Assembly (NCBI GenBank): GCA_963678705.1
Contig: OY783206.1
Span: forward strand, 16,751,807-16,815,806
Length of the DNA: 64,000 bases
From: Panorpa germanica
Taxonomy: Eukaryota > Arthropoda > Insecta > Mecoptera > Panorpidae
Direction: 5' to 3'
The position numbers were made by a program, and so were the translations under genes. Under the pieces are notes generated by a model. The model made no database searches and was not told the DNA's origin. It was given only the letters and a program-made list of their open reading frames with translations. Positions 59,909 to 64,000 of the stretch are shown here, in pieces. Numbering within the stretch: position 1 is the stretch's first letter; each line of letters begins with the position of its first letter.

Positions 59909-62713
59909 CTGAAATTAAAAAAAAAAATTATATATATATTAAAACATCACTTCTAATTGATTTTTGGTAGCCTTTGTTTTTAATAAAAAAGGAAACGGAT
60001 ATAGAGAAGGCAAGAGATTACAATAAGAAGTATATATAATGATTGTGGACGAGGAGGATACCGCAGTATTTAAACAAACATGAAATAGTGATATCAGGAT
60101 GATTGCAAGGTTCAGATTCGGGAATAGAGAGAATGGAAGCAAGCATTGGAGAGAAAACGAGGCAGGATATGCTGAGAGGAGGACGAAAAGCTGGAGTATC
60201 TTATGAATATGTGTAAAGGGAAAGAAGCGTGGAGGAACTGATGCGACGAGTGTTGAAGAATATGGATAGCGGAAATAATGATAAAATGCAAAAAACATTA
60301 TATATTAGTAAGTGAGAGAGAAATACAAACCTCCATAAGTTTGACCAGTGCCTGTTAGGGCATTCAAAGACAACGAGGTGTTGATGTAACCGGGGCTTAC
60401 GACAGTGACATCAATGTTGTGTGTGGCTACTTCCGCTCGGAGGGTGTCACTAAAGGCTTGAAGGGCATGCTTGGATGCTGCGTAGGCCGATCTGAAAGGA
60501 ATTGCAATGCGCCCCTGCACACTGCTGACACAAACAATATGGCCTTGCTTCCGATTCACCATTGACGGCAAAACCGCTGAAATTTTAAATAACACAAAAA
60601 TATTAATCTAAGATCAAAAAGTGATACTTTCATAAGGTTTTGTGAAACATATTCACACCTTTTGTTAAAGCAACAGATCCAAAATAATTAACGAGCATAA
60701 TTTTGATATCTACATCAACACTGGTTGATAAAATATCTCCCCTGTGACTGACACCTCCATTATTAACCAAAATATCGATATGTCCAAATATCTTGATTAT
60801 TTCTTCAACTTTTGCGGGTATACTATTTAAGTCTGTGAGATCCATAGGCAGAACAATTGGTGGATAAGTAACTCCAGTCTGCAAAAGGAAAATTTCATAA
60901 AATGAACTTGATACGAAAATATTACAGGGGCCTTCACGGCCCCTTTAGTCTATTGTTTCTATTCTTTTGATAAATATTATTACTGGGTGCGTTTGGAGCA
61001 ATTCCTTTTTCACTCTCTCTAATTGTTCCTTTCTTCTTGCCGCAAGTACTACTCGACATCCTAAACTGTAAAAGGAATGAGCCAAAGATTCTCCTAATCC
61101 GGAACTGGCCCCTGTTATAAGCACTACCTGTGAAAATTAATGAAAAATATATTTTCTTAACAGATATTTTTACATAGAAAGTAATTTATAAATAAATTCC
61201 TTTGTGTGATTGTTTTATTATTATCTATTAAATCTTATCTTATGCTACGATATCTAACTATTATGCACCTGGACTCTTGTTATCAAGCTATGATAACAGT
61301 AGTTTGAATATTTCAAGGTCCGCATTGTATAAGAATCATATAAGATATTTCTAGAACAATTTTAAGAATGATGAAATTATAATAATCTATCTGCTTTTAA
61401 ATCGGAAAAAATATACCAACTTTGACTCAGCATAGTGTAATTACGAACATAACATTAAATGTTTCTTTAATTTTTTGCAAAGTTTGTCCCTTTAATTAGC
61501 CTGGTTCTTTAAATGACTATTTTAATTGTTTATATCTTCAATATTATTAGGACTATTTAAAACAAATCACATTTGAGATTTGTAATATACATTTCTAGAA
61601 TTTAAGATATTGTTCACAACCAACATCAAAGTTATCTTATGAGGAAATTAGGCAATTGTACGGGGTCCACTTCAACGGGTCCCCCAAAGCAATCTTTAAC
61701 AATATACTGGCTTTATTAAATGACACAGAATTTTGAATGCAGTATCATTATCGCATATATTTAAAAATATTTTATTTGATTTTTTTACGTCTGAGAATTT
61801 TATAAATATAAACAAAAATAATATTATCACAAATATTTGATGTATTTGAAGTAGACGGTCTACTCCTTAACTTCAATTTAGTGTATTTCTATTTGTTAAT
61901 AAACTTTGTATAAAAATGAGTCATTAAAAGTCCAAAAGGTTATCAATATATAATAAATTTGTAACATGTGCAGCAAATATTTACTCTTATTATGACATCA
62001 GTATATATACAAATATGACAATATGCCTCAAACGTTACTTATCGCTAAGATAAATGATTTAAGATCTTATAATTCTCGGTAATTTATGTGTAAGAAAGGA
62101 AATATTATTTATTAATAAATAATTAAAAATATTTATTAATAAATAAGACGCATTTGTAATATTGTAGGAATTATAATATTGTTTATTTGGGTCATTTAAT
62201 ACTTCTGAATCGATTTTTTATAAGAAAGAGCACATAGAGCACTCATTTTTTATGTAAAAAAAATTATGTAGATTATAATTTTTGTTTTGCACCATATTCT
62301 ACATGATATTATTTAAATTATGAATAATTTTGCATTTAAAGTGCACACAAGTATGAGATTTATTTAAAAAAAAAGGACTGTATCTAAGAACAACAGAATT
62401 TGTTTATATTTGAAATGATAAACCATTTGGAATTGTACATTTTAGTTTAAATTAAACATAGCAATAACTAAAGATATTATAGGTACAGAAACAAAAGGAA
62501 TGAATCTCTTAATAGAAAATGAATTAGTTTAATATGTTAATTTATGTAATCACCTTGCCAGGTAGCTCAGATCTTTGACGTTTCTTATTTAAAGAACCAA
62601 TCATTTTTAATATCATCCAAGGTAAAGTTATTGGAATGCACACAGATCCTATAATCCATGATAGTAATGTCCACTGCGAGGTTATTGGTTCAGAATTACT
62701 TTTTGAATTCATT
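59715..62713 (-). CDS. DHRS7B: DHRS7B-like short-chain dehydrogenase/reductase, 5 exons
   Basis: Exons 62713-62554, 61127-60984, 60878-60659, 60576-60331 and 59908-59715 give about 320 residues (human DHRS7B has about 325). The protein has an N-terminal membrane anchor, then a Rossmann fold with TGASSGLG (58-65), NNGG (140-143, usually NNAG), Ser193, and Y206-x3-K210 in SAYAASK, followed by [10 protein letters not shown]. These are the cofactor and catalytic residues of classical SDRs. DHRS7B in mammals is an ER/peroxisomal reductase of acyl- and alkyl-DHAP in ether-lipid synthesis, and the same role here is inference. Exon 1 carries an apparent frame problem, described in its own entry. The gene is divergent from VPS35L. 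Confidence 0.88.
59960..60298 (+). pseudogene. Non-LTR retrotransposon ORF2 fragment in DHRS7B intron 4
   Basis: On the plus strand, [20 protein letters not shown] then frameshifted [15 protein letters not shown] resembles the block after the reverse transcriptase in many insect LINEs (RFR-G-R-...-YW, then acidic W-H-C motif). Stops and shifts make it dead. Purine-rich sense matches the fragment at 22995. Confidence 0.5.
60331..60576 (-). CDS. DHRS7B: DHRS7B exon 4 (catalytic Ser/Tyr/Lys)
   Basis: Codes for residues 175-256 plus one base. It reads [20 protein letters not shown], then [15 protein letters not shown] with the catalytic Tyr and Lys, and [16 protein letters not shown]. The acceptor is ATTTCAG|CG and the donor GGAG|GTTTGT. 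Confidence 0.94.
60659..60878 (-). CDS. DHRS7B: DHRS7B exon 3 (NNGG segment)
   Basis: Codes for residues 102-174 plus one base, from [16 protein letters not shown] to VALTK. It holds the structural NNAG motif as NNGG (140-143). The acceptor is TTTTGCAG and the donor AAAG|GTGTGA. Confidence 0.93.
60984..61127 (-). CDS. DHRS7B: DHRS7B exon 2 (cofactor-binding)
   Basis: A 144-nt phase-0 exon, open throughout, found from the family sequence. It codes for [20 protein letters not shown] and the first helix, then [20 protein letters not shown]. The acceptor is TTTTCACAG and the donor CCA|GTAATA. The RR after the second strand fits NADP(H) preference. Confidence 0.92.
61440..61720. repeat. Interspersed repeat I, copy 3, in DHRS7B intron 1
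   Basis: ACATTAAATGTTTCTTTAAT to CAAAGCAATCTTTAACAA. It shares its right part with the sequence before 43979 but has an internal gap. Confidence 0.6.
62554..62713 (-). CDS. DHRS7B: DHRS7B exon 1, anchor segment, with apparent frameshift
   Basis: The likely ATG (62713-62711) is followed after two more codons by a run of six A. As given, that frame stops after five codons (AAG TAA). The frame that joins exon 2 is open from just after that ATG and codes for a good membrane anchor ([19 protein letters not shown]) followed by basic residues, but it has no in-frame ATG until the one after TLPW. Five A instead of six would join start and frame. The donor is CCTGGCAAG|GTGATT. Possible explanations are a sequencing or assembly slip, a real allele, an upstream coding exon, or use of the later ATG. 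Confidence 0.7.
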
Positions 62714-63409
62714 TTTGTTAATTGTAATTAATATAAATTAAATTTTAATGTTATATAAATTTCAAGCTCTATTCTTAACCTTTATTTTTTAATTTAATAA
62801 TTGATAAATCACCGTTATATGTACTATGACCGACTAATTACTAATTACAATTAGCAAGTACGTGTGATTAATAATTATTTGACAGTAGTTTATAGTTTGA
62901 CGTATTTTATATATTTCCCAGAAATCATTTTAACGTCATGAAGCACTCAAATTATTTTATAATAAAGCAATCCATCGATGCTCTCACAGTTTACGATTAT
63001 GTATAGTGATGTATAGCATATTATTAATTAAACCAAATTAAACGAAACAAGAGACAGTCGCAGTAACGCCGTGAAATCTGAAGGCATATAAACTTTTTAA
63101 TTAGGTGAATTTCTTTATTTAATGAGTTTTGGATATTACATTATTATTATTATTATTCAATATTTACTTTATCCTTCGATGGTCTGCTTTATAATAATTA
63201 GATACAAAAACCACCACCAGGGGGTTACTGCAGACAGTAGCAGAGCTGTCAATTAATTGTTTATTAAATATATTTTAATATTTTATAATAAAATAATTTA
63301 TACTAGATGTCAAATACAAGAACTGAATGGTTTGAACAATTAAAACTTTATTATATACTAATTATGTTAAAAATGAGGATACGGAACTAAGTATACCCAA
63401 TTTTTTTAG
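62714..63409. promoter_or_regulatory. Divergent promoter region of DHRS7B and VPS35L
   Basis: About 0.7 kb between two head-to-head genes, AT-rich and free of recognised transposons. It should carry both start sites. It holds CCACCAGGGGG at 63214-63224, which fits the core of the CTCF consensus. No clear TATA or Inr could be assigned to either gene. Confidence 0.5.
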
Positions 63410-64000
63410 GATTTGCTGCCCCAGGGAATTGACTTATCCAAAAAACAAGCCTCTAAAATGGGAACCAGTTTTAGACCATCCTCTGAAACCAATGGTGGTC
63501 ACAGTAAGTGCAAGAGTGCCCTCTTTTGTTAGTTTATAGCAGAGGTTACGCGAAATATGTTGATGTTTTTAATTTTAAGATGACAGACAGTCGTGTCACG
63601 CGAAAAACTGTTGGAGGTAGTACAGCTAGTAGTACCGGGTCATCTACACCATCTTTAGACCCTCTAAGTTACGCATTAGATGGAAGTGATCCATTAAGTC
63701 AATTTGCTAAGCAACAAGACATGGATCCACTCTCCAAAATGGCAATAATGGAAACCGTAAGTAAACAATGGGATGTTCCATACGTATTTCTATGTCTAAT
63801 TTGAATTGTGCTATGTTTTTCAGTGGGATTCGGCTCCCAAAGTCCGAAAGAAAAGTCGGGAGCAACAATTAGCTTTTGAAGATTACATGGAACCCTGGAG
63901 CGCAAGAAGAACAGCAGTTCTAAGCCGATTTACAACATCAGAAAAGTTATCAATAGTCACTAGCTTCTTATCTGGTGGAGAGAAGAGTATATATCAAATT
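63410..64000 (+). CDS. VPS35L: VPS35L, 5' part (Retriever complex subunit), continues past window
   Basis: Three exon pieces join in phase 0: up to 63503 (KPLKWEPVLDHPLKPMVVT), 63580-63756 (SLDPLSYALDGSDPLSQF) and 63824 to the window end (YMEPWSARRTAVLSRFTTSE, then KLSIVTSFLSGGEKSIYQI). The order HPLKP, serine-rich linker, DPLS-LDG-DPLSxF, then EPW..R....RFTTSEKLSI is the N-terminus of VPS35L (C16orf62), the large scaffold of the Retriever complex with VPS26C and VPS29, which recycles cargo from endosomes within Commander. Donors are ACA|GTAAGT and ACC|GTAAGT; acceptors are TTTTAAG and TTTTTCAG. The first coding exon is unresolved: the frame is open back to 63336, and acceptors at 63409 or 63424 are both possible. 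An ATG at 63307 is a candidate start only with a very short intron. Confidence 0.9.
63580..63756 (+). CDS. VPS35L: VPS35L internal exon (59 codons)
   Basis: Begins with ATG ACA GAC directly after the TTTTAAG acceptor. The ATG could be mistaken for the start codon, but the preceding exon piece ending at 63503 carries the conserved HPLKP and is in phase. It is serine-rich and then has two DPLS motifs. Confidence 0.92.
63824..64000 (+). CDS. VPS35L: VPS35L exon, truncated by the window edge
   Basis: Codes for 59 residues from WDSAPKVRKKSREQQLAFED to EKSIYQI, open at the edge. The EPW-x-RR-x5-RFTTSEKLSI block is a family signature. Confidence 0.93.

Noticed and set aside
63508-63579. Upstream start codon giving a longer VPS35L N-terminus from 63508
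   Set aside because: This part lies between a GTAAGT donor and a TTTTAAG acceptor. The conserved HPLKP exon before it is in phase without it.
1-64000. CRISPR array, bacterial operon or viral gene block
   Set aside because: No regularly spaced short repeats, no dense uninterrupted coding and no viral hallmark proteins were seen. The spliced genes show a eukaryotic nuclear genome.

Overview
The window looks like AT-rich nuclear DNA of an insect. The genes have many introns with GT-AG borders, their proteins resemble insect and animal families, and most of the sequence is small non-autonomous transposons, often nested. I cannot name the species. A beetle or another insect with a repeat-rich genome would fit.

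Three protein genes are supported. (1) On the minus strand, an SLC7 light-chain amino-acid transporter (LAT / y+LAT type) runs from an ATG at 22756 through eight coding exons to a stop at 8047, 497 residues in all. A second, in-phase last exon lies further downstream at 5281-5214, so the gene appears to have two alternative C-termini. A possible 5' UTR exon lies at about 36020-35872. (2) On the minus strand, a DHRS7B-like short-chain dehydrogenase has five exons (62713-59715, about 320 residues). Its first exon shows an apparent one-base shift in a run of six A. (3) On the plus strand, head to head with gene 2, the 5' end of VPS35L (Retriever/Commander endosomal recycling complex) begins near 63410 and runs off the window at 64000.

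The rest is mainly mobile DNA. There are about ten copies of a ~630-bp element with TGGGCTTGTGTCCT termini that sits between AA and TT without a target duplication, like Spy transposons. There are about thirteen copies of a Helitron-like element with a hairpin and a CTAG end. hAT-type elements with 8-bp duplications form several families. Two TTAA-flanked piggyBac-like elements, one pogo-like element with a transposase remnant, several TA-type and fold-back elements, LINE fragments and a tRNA-derived SINE head make up the rest. The introns and the 36-59 kb intergenic region are built largely from these, in many cases one inside another.

The three genes share no pathway that the sequence shows. 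The only clear local relationship is the divergent arrangement of the dehydrogenase and VPS35L around a ~0.7-kb promoter region. No virus, CRISPR array, rRNA or intact tRNA was seen.
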